This document shows, one piece after another, positions 8,268 to 16,214 of a stretch of 64,000 bases of DNA. This stretch comes from Deltaproteobacteria bacterium (GTDB lineage Bacteria; Myxococcota_A; Bradymonadia; REDH01), in assembly GCA_007693585.1 (NCBI GenBank), contig REDH01000016.1, positions 27,102 to 91,101 on the forward strand, written 5' to 3'. The translations under genes were made by a program, and so were the position numbers. Each line of letters starts with the position of its first letter. Position 1 is the first letter of the stretch. The notes below the pieces were generated by a model. The model made no database searches, was not told the origin of the DNA, and saw only the letters and a program-made list of their open reading frames with translations.

Positions 8268-11200
8268 TGGCCGAGACCCCCCCCATCGAGCGGGACGACC
8301 AGGCCACCGAAGCCCCCCCCCGCACCTGGTCCGCAGGACGCATCCTCCGAGGCGCTCTGTGGACCGTCCTCGCCGCCTCCGTCCTGCTGGTCGTGACCCT
8401 CGTCCTCCTCACCCAGACGCAGCCGGGCCGAAACCTCCTCCTCACCCAGGCCCTCCGGATCGCCAACCAGGCCGGGCTCGAGGGCACCCTCCACGCCGAG
8501 CGCCTGCGCGGACCCCTCCTGCGACACGCCGCACTCGATGGCGTCTCCCTCCGCGACCACGACGGACGAACCCTCCTGCATCTCGGCTCCGTCGACGTCC
8601 GGTACCGGCTGCGCCCCCTGCTCGACGGCCGCATTCACCTCGTCGACGTCGCCCTCGACGACCTGCTCGTCGACCTCCGCATCCTCGATGACGGCTCCCT
8701 CGACATCCTCGGCATCCTCCCCCCCTCCGACGAATCCACCGAGTCCGACCCGCTCGACCTCGTGATCGACAACCTCTCCCTGCGACAGGGCCGCGTCGTG
8801 CTGCGCGATGCCCGCAACGACGACGCGCGCCTCGTCGACCTCCGGGACCTCGACGTCGACCTCCGTCTGCGCATGACGCCCGATGGCGCCATCGGCATCG
8901 CCCTCCCGCAGCTCGACGCCGGCCTCCTCGTGCCCGGCGTGCTCCCGGAGCCGCTGGCCGTCGGATTGCAACACCTCGACCTCTTCCTGCAGGACGACGA
9001 ACTCACCCTCCGCCTCCACACCCTCCGCGCTGGCCGCACCGCCCTCGACAGCCTGACGGCCGCCGTCGCCCTCGACCCCACCGGCGAGCACCCCTTCGCT
9101 CACCTGAACGTCGATCTGCCCACCCTCGTGCTCGACCCCGCCGAACTCAACACGCTCCTCGAAGCCGAGGTCCTCCGGCAGCCCGTCGCCATCTCCGCCA
9201 CCCTCGGCGGGCCCGTCGACAGTCTCCACCTCGCCCTGCAGGCCGCCGTGGACGACGAACCCCCCGTGCGCGCGGACGTCACCCTCGACCTGCGCAACCT
9301 CACCACCCCGGGATGGCGCGCCCGACTGGCCATCGAGCGCCTCGTCCCCGCCCGGTGGGTCGACCTCGAGGCCCTCGGTGCACCACCGCTCGACGCGGAC
9401 CTCAGCGCGGCGATCCGAATCGAGGGACGGGGCATCTCGCCCGACGAACTCGTCGTCGGCGGCATCGCCGAGATCGGCCCCTCGCGGGTGGGAGAGTGGG
9501 GGCTCCGAAGCGGCTTCCTGTCCTTCGCCTGGGAGGAGGAGACCCTCACCCTGCGGCGCCTCGACATCGACGCCCTCGACGCCCGTCTCCAGGCCGACGG
9601 TACCGCCGGCCTCGATGGCAGCCTCGATCTGCGCACCCGCCTCACCATCAGCGAGCTCGCCGCTCCGCTCTCCGCACTGCCCCCCGAGCTGGACCTCCCC
9701 TCCGTGCGCGGCGCCCTCGACCTCACCCTCGACGCCCGCGGCTCCGTGCCGGTCGATGTGCTCCAGACCCCCCCGGACGAAGTCGACGACCCCGTGGCAT
9801 TCGCCCTCGAGGCCCTCTCCAGTCTCCGCTTCCAGGCCGCCCTCACCCTCCGCAACCTGCGCATGGATGACATGCAGATCGCCCGCGCGGAGCTGCGCGC
9901 CAGCGGACGCCCCTCCACCCACCCCGAACTCACCGCCGAACTCTCCGTCCGGCAGGCCAGGATGGACGGCTTCCTGCTCGACCGGCTCGATGCCGACTGG
10001 AACAGCCGCGGTTTCGACGGCCGCCTCCGCGTCGATGGAGTCGCCCAGGGCGACGAGCTGCGCTTCGGCCTCACCACCGGCGCCGCGTGGGACGAAGGCC
10101 GCCTCTCCGGCAGCATCACCCGGCTCGAAGCCGCCATGCCCGACATCCAGGCCCGGCTCGAGAGCACGGCACCATGGCGGGTCCGCCTCTCCGACGAGTT
10201 CGCCCCCCTCGATGCCCGCATCGACATCCCGCGGCTGACGGCGCTCGGAGCCGAACTCTCCCTGTCCGGTCAATGGGACATCCGCGGGCGCATCGCCCTC
10301 GACGCCGTGGTCGAAGGACTCCGGCTGGAACGCCTCGGCGACCTCGTCGACGGGGTTCCGCCCGACTTGCGAGGCGTGGTGGGTGCGTCCCTGAGCGCCG
10401 GTGGCACGCTGCGGACGCCTACCCTCGATGCCCGGGTCACCGCCGAGGAGGTCGGCATCGCCGAGCTGGACGACCTGCGCGTCGAGGCGCGGCTCGACGT
10501 GTCCACAGGCCTCGCGAAATTCGGACTGGAGCTCTACCGGGCAGGCGACCGGCTCTCGCTGGTCAACGGGTTCGTTCCGCTCCTGCTCGACCTCGAGCGG
10601 GGCATCGTCGACGTGCCGTCCCGAGAGGTGCTCAGCGTGCGGGCGGAGTCGGATGACGTGGACCTCGGCGCGCTCGCGACCCTCATCCCCGATCTGGAGC
10701 CGCTCGCCATCGCCGGCCGGCTCGAGGGCTGGTTCAACCTCGAGGGCACCCTGCGCGACCCGCGGGGCCGGGGGCGGATGGCCGTGCGCGACCTGGGCGT
10801 GACCGTACCCCTGGACGAGGCGGGGGGGGTCACCTGGCGGATCGAGCCGATGAGCGTCCTGCTCGAGGGCGTCTACGGCGAGGGCGAGGACCGCGGCCTC
10901 ACCGGGTCGCTGCGCGTCGACTGGCCCGAGGACGGGGAAGCGTCGGATGCGCCGCTGCTGGGCGCGTCGGTGAAGCTCGACGCCGACGTCCGGGACATCG
11001 TCGAGGACCCGGACATGCTGGAAGAGTGGATCCGGACGCTCCGGGGGCAGGTGCTGGTCGAGATGGCGGACACGTCCCTGACCCGGCTGCCGCCGGAGCT
11101 GCTCGACGGCCTGGGGCTGCGCGGCGGGGTCGTCGGTGGGGAGTTGGGCTGGCGGGGGCCGCTGGCCGCGGGAGAGCTGACTGCGGCAGTGCGCGCGCGC

Positions 11201-13132
11201 GAGGTCGACATCGAGGGACTGCCCCTGCTGCACGGCGCGTTCGAGGCCCGGATCGCGGACAATACGCGGATCGAGGGCCGCGCTGGCTATGCGGACCGCG
11301 ACGTGCTGGAGCTGGAGCTGTCGCTCGAGGACAGCTACGCATCCCTGCTGGGGGGCACCCTCCGGACGGATGGCGAGGTGCGCGGCCGGCTCCTGGTGCA
11401 GGATGTTCGCCTGGCGCACCTGGTGGACGGCGTGACGTCGCACGGCGGGGAGCCCGGCACGCTGCAGGGCTACCTCGACGTGTTCGGGACGGTCGATGAC
11501 CCGCGGATGTTCGGGCGGCTGGCCCTGCGGGAGCTGCTTCTGTTCGACGAGCGGGAGTCCATGCTGGGGGTCGAGGTCCGGTTCGAGGACCAGGTCCTCT
11601 CGAGTCATGTGGTGATGTGCGATGGATCGCAGGACGCCGTGGAGGTCACGGCGAGTCTGGGGCTCCCGCTGTCGGTCCGGGCGCTGCTGGAAGGGGAGCC
11701 GCTGCCGGGGATCGAATCGTGGCCGGTCGAAGTGGCGCTGACCATGAACGACACCGACATGGTGGCCCTGTTCCCGCGGGTGCTCGTGGCCAGCTGGATC
11801 GACGAGGCGGCGGGCCGAGTGAGCGCCGACGTCCGTGTGGGAGGGGTGATCGGGGACCCGAGGATCGACGGGTCGATGTCGCTTCGCGACGTGTCGCTCG
11901 GCATCATCCCGCTCGCGCGCACGCTCGACGAAGTGCGGCTCGACCTGGCGTTCGACAACGAACGCGTCCGGCTGAGCGACCTCCTGGTGCGCGACGGGAG
12001 TGGACGGCTCACCGGACAGGCCACCGTGCTGCTCGAGGACTGGTTCCCGACGACGATGGCGCTCGAGCTGGAGTCGCGGGACTTCCTGCTGGCCGATCCG
12101 TCCGGGGCGGGTGTGTTCTACACCGGCTCCGTGCGGGTGAACGGGAACACCGAGGCGGAGGTGCTCGCCCTCGACGTCGTGCTGGAAAACAGCGTGGTGG
12201 AAGTTCCCGATGATGCCACCCAGCAGCCCACGCTCGGGCCCACGCAGCTCGGCGCACCCATATTCTTCATCGGCGAGGATGTGGATGCATCGCAGGTGGG
12301 GCAGCGTGACCCCAGGCGCCTCGGCGAGGAGGACGAGCTCGCGATGGCCGACCTGAACGTGGACGTGAGGGTGCGGACGCGGGGGCGAAACGAGCTGCGA
12401 CACAGCCTGGCCACGATCCAGTTCGCGGTGGACCTGGGCCTCGAGCTGCGGGGCAACGACATCACGACGTCGGGTGCCGTGACCCTGCCGAGTGGCGAGA
12501 TTCGCGTGGCCGGACGCCGGCTGGACATCGAGCGAGGTCGGATCGCGTTCCAGGGGACGGGGGACGAGGCGTTCGACCCGTCGCTCGACATTCGCGCCGT
12601 GCACGTGCTGTCGTCCGGGGTGGCGGCGAACCTCGAGGCGCCCAGCGGCGAGCGGGCGACGATCACCGTGGTGGTCAGCGGCGTGGCCTCGGACCCGACC
12701 ATCGCGCTGCAGTCCGATCCGGCGATGTCGGAGGAGGACATCATCTTCGTGCTCCTCACGGGCCGGCCGCGCATGGAAGGAGACGGGGAGGCCGACGCCC
12801 AGTCGCAGGTGCTCGCGACCGCGGGCAGCCTCGCCCTCGGCCTCCTGAGCGACCGGATCTCGGGGGACATCCCGATCGATACTTTGCGGATCGAGGGCGA
12901 CGCGCAGGAGGGGCAGGCCATCTCGCGGGTGGAGGGCGGCAAGTACCTCAGCGAGAACGTGTACCTCTCCGGAACGTACATCCCCGGAGCGCGCGAGGAC
13001 GAGAACGACTTCGAGATCGGGCTCGAGTGGATCATCGTGCGGTTCGGCAACGGATCGATCCGCATCCACCTGCGTGGCGGCAACGCGCAGAAGGGAAGCA
13101 CCGAGGTCCTCTACAACTTCGTGGTGCCCTGA
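8267..13132 (+). CDS. tamB: Translocation and assembly module protein TamB (DUF490)
   Basis: A 1621-residue inner-membrane-anchored periplasmic protein that, with TamA, is thought to bridge the envelope for outer-membrane protein or phospholipid transport. There is one N-terminal membrane segment (about residues 28-48), then a very long beta-rich AsmA/TamB body with repeated LDLT, LDARL and VDLRI patterns, and the typical C-terminal TamB domain ending STEVLYNFVVP. The ATG overlaps the tamA stop. The first 680 or so codons prefer C-ending codons (CTC, GTC, ACC) and the rest G-ending codons (CTG, GTG), a visible change near 10.3 kb. The last 13 bases of the gene are part of a 37-bp direct repeat. 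Confidence 0.92.
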   Translation: MAETPPIERDDQATEAPPRTWSAGRILRGALWTVLAASVLLVVTLVLLTQTQPGRNLLLTQALRIANQAGLEGTLHAERLRGPLLRHAALDGVSLRDHDGRTLLHLGSVDVRYRLRPLLDGRIHLVDVALDDLLVDLRILDDGSLDILGILPPSDESTESDPLDLVIDNLSLRQGRVVLRDARNDDARLVDLRDLDVDLRLRMTPDGAIGIALPQLDAGLLVPGVLPEPLAVGLQHLDLFLQDDELTLRLHTLRAGRTALDSLTAAVALDPTGEHPFAHLNVDLPTLVLDPAELNTLLEAEVLRQPVAISATLGGPVDSLHLALQAAVDDEPPVRADVTLDLRNLTTPGWRARLAIERLVPARWVDLEALGAPPLDADLSAAIRIEGRGISPDELVVGGIAEIGPSRVGEWGLRSGFLSFAWEEETLTLRRLDIDALDARLQADGTAGLDGSLDLRTRLTISELAAPLSALPPELDLPSVRGALDLTLDARGSVPVDVLQTPPDEVDDPVAFALEALSSLRFQAALTLRNLRMDDMQIARAELRASGRPSTHPELTAELSVRQARMDGFLLDRLDADWNSRGFDGRLRVDGVAQGDELRFGLTTGAAWDEGRLSGSITRLEAAMPDIQARLESTAPWRVRLSDEFAPLDARIDIPRLTALGAELSLSGQWDIRGRIALDAVVEGLRLERLGDLVDGVPPDLRGVVGASLSAGGTLRTPTLDARVTAEEVGIAELDDLRVEARLDVSTGLAKFGLELYRAGDRLSLVNGFVPLLLDLERGIVDVPSREVLSVRAESDDVDLGALATLIPDLEPLAIAGRLEGWFNLEGTLRDPRGRGRMAVRDLGVTVPLDEAGGVTWRIEPMSVLLEGVYGEGEDRGLTGSLRVDWPEDGEASDAPLLGASVKLDADVRDIVEDPDMLEEWIRTLRGQVLVEMADTSLTRLPPELLDGLGLRGGVVGGELGWRGPLAAGELTAAVRAREVDIEGLPLLHGAFEARIADNTRIEGRAGYADRDVLELELSLEDSYASLLGGTLRTDGEVRGRLLVQDVRLAHLVDGVTSHGGEPGTLQGYLDVFGTVDDPRMFGRLALRELLLFDERESMLGVEVRFEDQVLSSHVVMCDGSQDAVEVTASLGLPLSVRALLEGEPLPGIESWPVEVALTMNDTDMVALFPRVLVASWIDEAAGRVSADVRVGGVIGDPRIDGSMSLRDVSLGIIPLARTLDEVRLDLAFDNERVRLSDLLVRDGSGRLTGQATVLLEDWFPTTMALELESRDFLLADPSGAGVFYTGSVRVNGNTEAEVLALDVVLENSVVEVPDDATQQPTLGPTQLGAPIFFIGEDVDASQVGQRDPRRLGEEDELAMADLNVDVRVRTRGRNELRHSLATIQFAVDLGLELRGNDITTSGAVTLPSGEIRVAGRRLDIERGRIAFQGTGDEAFDPSLDIRAVHVLSSGVAANLEAPSGERATITVVVSGVASDPTIALQSDPAMSEEDIIFVLLTGRPRMEGDGEADAQSQVLATAGSLALGLLSDRISGDIPIDTLRIEGDAQEGQAISRVEGGKYLSENVYLSGTYIPGAREDENDFEIGLEWIIVRFGNGSIRIHLRGGNAQKGSTEVLYNFVVP

Positions 13133-13257
13133 CGTCGGGTCGCGTCGCCGCGGTGCGCCGGAACCGGAGAAGCGCAGCGCCGCCCGTGATGATGGAGCGT
13201 GCCACGGTGCTCGAGCCCCTCGTGGTGCCCTGACGTCGGGTCGCGTCGCCGCGGTGC
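13120..13257 (+). repeat. 37-bp direct repeat spanning the tamB stop codon
   Basis: The 37 bases at 13120-13156, which hold the last tamB codons and its TGA, recur identically at 13221-13257, 101 bp downstream. The second copy sits just before the 3' end of the convergent phosphatase gene. It is the first of several gene-end duplications in this window. The 141-bp gap between the two genes holds nothing else I can recognise. Confidence 0.85.
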
Positions 13258-13273
13258 TCCGACCCGGGGAGGC

Positions 13274-13759
13274 TCAGAGCCGTCGGCCGTGGTGGAGCAT
13301 GTGGGTGATGAGATGGGGCATGGCGCGGTCCAGGATGTCCCACACTTCCTGGAAGCCGTCGGTGCCCCCGCCGTACGGATCGGGGACGTCGAAGGTGTCG
13401 GAGCCGGGGTCGAAGCTGCGCACGAGGAGGAGCCGCTGCAGCTCGAGGGTGCCGAACTGCTCGATCTTCCCGGCGTTGCTGCGGTCCATGGCGACGAGGA
13501 AGTCGAACTGGTCGACGTCCTCCTGCTCGAGGGCACGGGCGCGCTGGTGGGAGATGTCGATGCCGTGGCGCCGCGCCACCTCGATGCTCCCGGGGTCGGG
13601 GGGCTCACCCGCGTGCCAGCGCGAGGTGCCCGCGCTGTCGACCTCGAACTCCGCGCGAAGGCCCATCCGGTCGAGGTGTTCGAGACAGATGCCCTCGGCG
13701 AGCGGAGATCGGCAGATGTTGCCCAGACAGACAAAGACCACTCGGATGGCCGGCTTCAT
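13274..13759 (-). CDS. Low-molecular-weight protein-tyrosine phosphatase
   Basis: A 161-residue cytoplasmic LMW-PTP family protein. The P-loop VCLGNICRSPLAEG gives Cys11 and Arg17 of the C(X)5R signature, and the catalytic acid loop is seen near the C-terminus as VPDPYGGG. It is the usual size (about 150-165). Such enzymes dephosphorylate tyrosine kinases in exopolysaccharide control, or act as arsenate reductases; the DPYGGG loop favours a tyrosine phosphatase. No kinase or polysaccharide gene is adjacent. Start at ATG 13759, where homology begins; the longer open frame to 13855 would overlap the divergent gene's leader. Confidence 0.88.
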   Translation of the reverse strand: MKPAIRVVFVCLGNICRSPLAEGICLEHLDRMGLRAEFEVDSAGTSRWHAGEPPDPGSIEVARRHGIDISHQRARALEQEDVDQFDFLVAMDRSNAGKIEQFGTLELQRLLLVRSFDPGSDTFDVPDPYGGGTDGFQEVWDILDRAMPHLITHMLHHGRRL

Positions 13760-13854
13760 GGTTGACGTCCTTGTCGGTGTTGCGGACAACGGCGCGCACG
13801 GCAGGGACTGCCTGCGTCCGTGATCCAGTTCCCGCAGCGGGGGGAGGAAGAACA

Positions 13855-14304
13855 ATGAAATCGCTCGTCGAGGTCATCCAGGACCCTGTGGTTCGGCCGC
13901 GGGTCGTGGAGGATGCATGCAGGCTGATCGATGAAGAGGTGGACCGCAAGGGGGGTGTGGGCGGTTTCGCGCTGAAGCAGGGGTACAAGCTTGTGCGAAA
14001 GCTCAAGGGAGGGCGCATGATCCCCGATGCGGTGAATCACCTGCTGGACGAATTCGCGGGTGCGATCGAACCCTTGCACGCGGAGCACCGCGAGGCCGGG
14101 GGGCAGGGTTTCGACGCGTTCCTCCGGCAGCACGAGGATCGGGCGGCGAACGCACTTCTTGCGATCACCGACCGGCGTGCGGAGCGCTCGGACAACCGGG
14201 TGCTCGTGGCGACCTACCGCAAGCTCCGGCCCTCGGCCATCGGCCATGTCCGCGAGGCGCTTCCGGGCGTCGGCCGGATGGTGGACCGGTACACCGCAGA
14301 CTGA
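13855..14304 (+). CDS. Small conserved protein (DUF6918-like)
   Basis: A 149-residue soluble helical protein. MKSLVEVIQDPVVRPRVVED at the N-terminus, followed by a helical core with GGFALKQGYKLVRKLKGG, resembles a family of small actinobacterial and myxobacterial proteins of unknown function (I believe DUF6918; from memory, not verified). No signal, membrane or catalytic motif. GGGGAGGAAG about 6 bp before ATG 13855 fixes the start. It is divergent from the phosphatase gene (95-bp gap). The 3' end, including the stop, is partly duplicated downstream. Confidence 0.7.
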   Translation: MKSLVEVIQDPVVRPRVVEDACRLIDEEVDRKGGVGGFALKQGYKLVRKLKGGRMIPDAVNHLLDEFAGAIEPLHAEHREAGGQGFDAFLRQHEDRAANALLAITDRRAERSDNRVLVATYRKLRPSAIGHVREALPGVGRMVDRYTAD

Positions 14305-14383
14305 CCCTCGGCCGTCGGCCGGACGGTGGACCCGTGTACCGCAGACCGGCCCTCGGCCGTCGGCCATGTCCGCGAGGCGCTTC
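14226..14383 (+). repeat. Partial tandem duplications of the gene 3' end
   Basis: Two overlapping repeat relationships. Bases 14226-14263, inside the gene, recur at 14346-14383 with one mismatch. Bases 14268-14303, reaching into the stop codon, recur at 14313-14348 with a few mismatches. The 15-17 bp core CCCTCGGCC(A/G)TCGGCC is present three times. The array fills the whole gap to the convergent glycerophosphodiesterase gene. Confidence 0.8.
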
Positions 14384-14391
14384 TCGTGAGA

Positions 14392-15150
14392 TCAGGGCGC
14401 CGGCGGGGGCAGCTCGTCGAGGACCGCGATGGCCTCGGCGACGCGGGCGACGATGAGGCCGTCCGGTTCGAGGCCGGCGGCCCGGCGGTAGATGGCGGCA
14501 CGCCGTGCCGGCTCGCGGCGCTCGTCCTCGATCGTCGTCCACAGCACGCAGCCATGGCCGGAGCGGCGAAGCGCCCGCCGCAGGACCCGGTGCAACAGCA
14601 GGTGGTGGATCACGAGGTCGGTCGCCTCGCACTCGCGCAGGGTGCGCATGGGCCAGGTCTCGTAGGCGCGCTGTCGCACGTGCAGCGAGCCGGAGCCCAC
14701 GAGGAGGCCGGTGCGGCCGCGAAAGCCGAGGACCCGGAGAAGGCGCAGGACGGACGGGTCGAACGAGGTGATCAGCACGTTCTCGATCGCTCCGGTCCCG
14801 TGCAGCACCTCGATCACGGCGGAGGCGGCTTCCCGGGTCGTGGCCTTCAGCTCCACGTCGAGGGTGGCCCGGGCGGAGATGAAGCGGCACGCCTCCTCCA
14901 GGGTGGGGATGGGCTCGTCGTTGGCGAGCCGCAGGCCCCGGAGCTCGTCCAGGGTGTGGAACTCGACCTCGAGGTCACGGTCGGCCACCCGTCCCGTGGT
15001 GGAGTCATGGCAGACGAGGGGAACGTGGTCGGAGGTCACGTGGACGTCCAGCTCGATCCGAACGGCGCCCTGGGCGATGGAGAGGTCGAAGGCCTCGAGC
15101 GAGTTCTCGGGCGCATCGAAGCAGGCGCCGCGGTGGGCGATGATCTCCAT
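14392..15150 (-). CDS. Glycerophosphodiester phosphodiesterase
   Basis: A 252-residue GDPD-family TIM barrel that would hydrolyse glycerophosphodiesters to glycerol-3-phosphate and an alcohol. The N-terminus has the family signature IIAHRGACFDAPENSLEAF (His and Arg of HRG, Glu-Asn), then ELDVHVTSDHVPLVCHD with the metal-ligand Glu-x-Asp and the second catalytic His. TLDVELKA carries the next conserved Glu. No signal peptide, so cytoplasmic, length typical. Start at ATG 15150, immediately before the motif. It lies convergent to the 13855 gene and divergent from the 15213 gene. Confidence 0.9.
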   Translation of the reverse strand: MEIIAHRGACFDAPENSLEAFDLSIAQGAVRIELDVHVTSDHVPLVCHDSTTGRVADRDLEVEFHTLDELRGLRLANDEPIPTLEEACRFISARATLDVELKATTREAASAVIEVLHGTGAIENVLITSFDPSVLRLLRVLGFRGRTGLLVGSGSLHVRQRAYETWPMRTLRECEATDLVIHHLLLHRVLRRALRRSGHGCVLWTTIEDERREPARRAAIYRRAAGLEPDGLIVARVAEAIAVLDELPPPAP

Positions 15151-15212
15151 GGTCTCGGGGCCTCGGGTGCGGAGAGGAGCAGGCCCCCGGGGAGTTGCGT
15201 GGCGGACTGCCC

Positions 15213-16028
15213 GTGAGCACCAGCGAGGTGACACATCGCGTGTCCGCGCGCAACGGCGTCGTCCGCCGCCGTCTGCCCGCAGCGGAGATGTTCCGCGACG
15301 AACAAGGTGAACTACGGGGGTTCTGGCGTCCGATGAGCGCTTCCGCATCAGGAGAGAAACGACCGGTGCTCGCCCTGCCGCCAGGGACGACCGGTGCCGA
15401 GACGGAAGTGCCGGGTTCCGCGGACGCCGGCGTTCGGGAGAGCGGTGCGTTGATGGAGCCGGCCGGGGAGGGCAGGGGTGCGGAGCCCACTCCCCCGGGG
15501 GGGAAGCCGGCGGTGGAGGCGGGAGAGGGCGAGGACGAAGCGTCCGGGTTCGCGCGGGTACATGGTTCGGCGGCCCGGAGGGGCGAGGAAGGCGGGGGGG
15601 CGCTCGCGCTGGGATCGGTCTTCGACCTGCCGGCGCGGACCGGGAGAGCCGGGCCCGAGGTGCACGTGCGAGGACGTGCGGCGCCGGGAGGAGATGGAGC
15701 GGTCACGGTCCATGTGCCCGGACGGGTGGAGGACGCGGACGGGCGCATCCACGGGGCTGACGCGCTGGATCTCGACGGCCCGGAACGGTGGACGGTGCAT
15801 CTGGATGCTCCGCTCGAGCGGCCGGTTCGACTGCGCCTTCGGCGGCGCGGGTTGCCAGGGCCGGGCGGAGACCGCGGGGACGTGATCCTGGATGTGGTGC
15901 CCGACGCGAGCATCGTGCCGGTGGTCGCGGGCGCGCGGACCCGCTGGCCGGTGCCGGTGAGCATCGCAGTCGCCGTGGCGCTGGCCGTACTGGTGCTGAT
16001 CGCCCGCGTGGCGGGCTGCCCCGGCTGA
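15213..16028 (+). CDS. Hypothetical C-terminally anchored membrane protein
   Basis: About 271 residues, no family recognised. The N-terminal half is low-complexity (Gly, Ala, Glu, Pro), the middle (VTVHVPGRVEDADGRIHG to LRRRGLPG) looks beta-rich, and the C-terminus is a single membrane segment WPVPVSIAVAVALAVLVLIA ending in a short tail. A tail-anchored or C-terminally anchored protein is the likely topology. The start is uncertain: GTG 15213, TTG 15195 and ATG 15333 are all possible. Coding is supported by the sensible membrane segment and by the absence of any alternative gene on either strand. Confidence 0.5.
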   Translation: MSTSEVTHRVSARNGVVRRRLPAAEMFRDEQGELRGFWRPMSASASGEKRPVLALPPGTTGAETEVPGSADAGVRESGALMEPAGEGRGAEPTPPGGKPAVEAGEGEDEASGFARVHGSAARRGEEGGGALALGSVFDLPARTGRAGPEVHVRGRAAPGGDGAVTVHVPGRVEDADGRIHGADALDLDGPERWTVHLDAPLERPVRLRLRRRGLPGPGGDRGDVILDVVPDASIVPVVAGARTRWPVPVSIAVAVALAVLVLIARVAGCPG

Positions 16029-16072
16029 GCGGCAGCGACCCCCGAATGGACGCGTCCGGGGGGCGATGCTGC

Positions 16073-16214
16073 TCCGTCGTGGCGCCGGTTCAGGACGATG
16101 ACGCTGCCGATGTCGGGACGGCTGCCGCTCGCGAAGTCCGCGCGCGCACCCGCTCAGTCGCGGCGCCAGTTCAGGAGGACGACGCTGTCGATGTCGGGGC
16201 GGCTGCCGCTCGCG
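16073..16214 (-). repeat. 81-bp tandem duplication of the lipoprotein gene's 3' end
   Basis: The last 61 bases of the minus-strand lipoprotein gene, from the stop at 16154 to about 16214, recur at 16073-16133 with about 7 mismatches. The stop codon is altered in the outer copy. The unit period is 81 bp, exactly 27 codons. Confidence 0.85.

Noticed and set aside
8240..13069. A 1609-codon open frame antisense to tamB
   Set aside because: It is a shadow of the high-GC tamB frame: the sense protein has clear TamB features, while the antisense product is low-complexity (Glu, Gly, Val) with no fold signature.
13027..13233. Small plus-strand open frame ending LVVP after tamB
   Set aside because: Its end is simply the duplicated tamB 3' end; most of it overlaps tamB in another frame.
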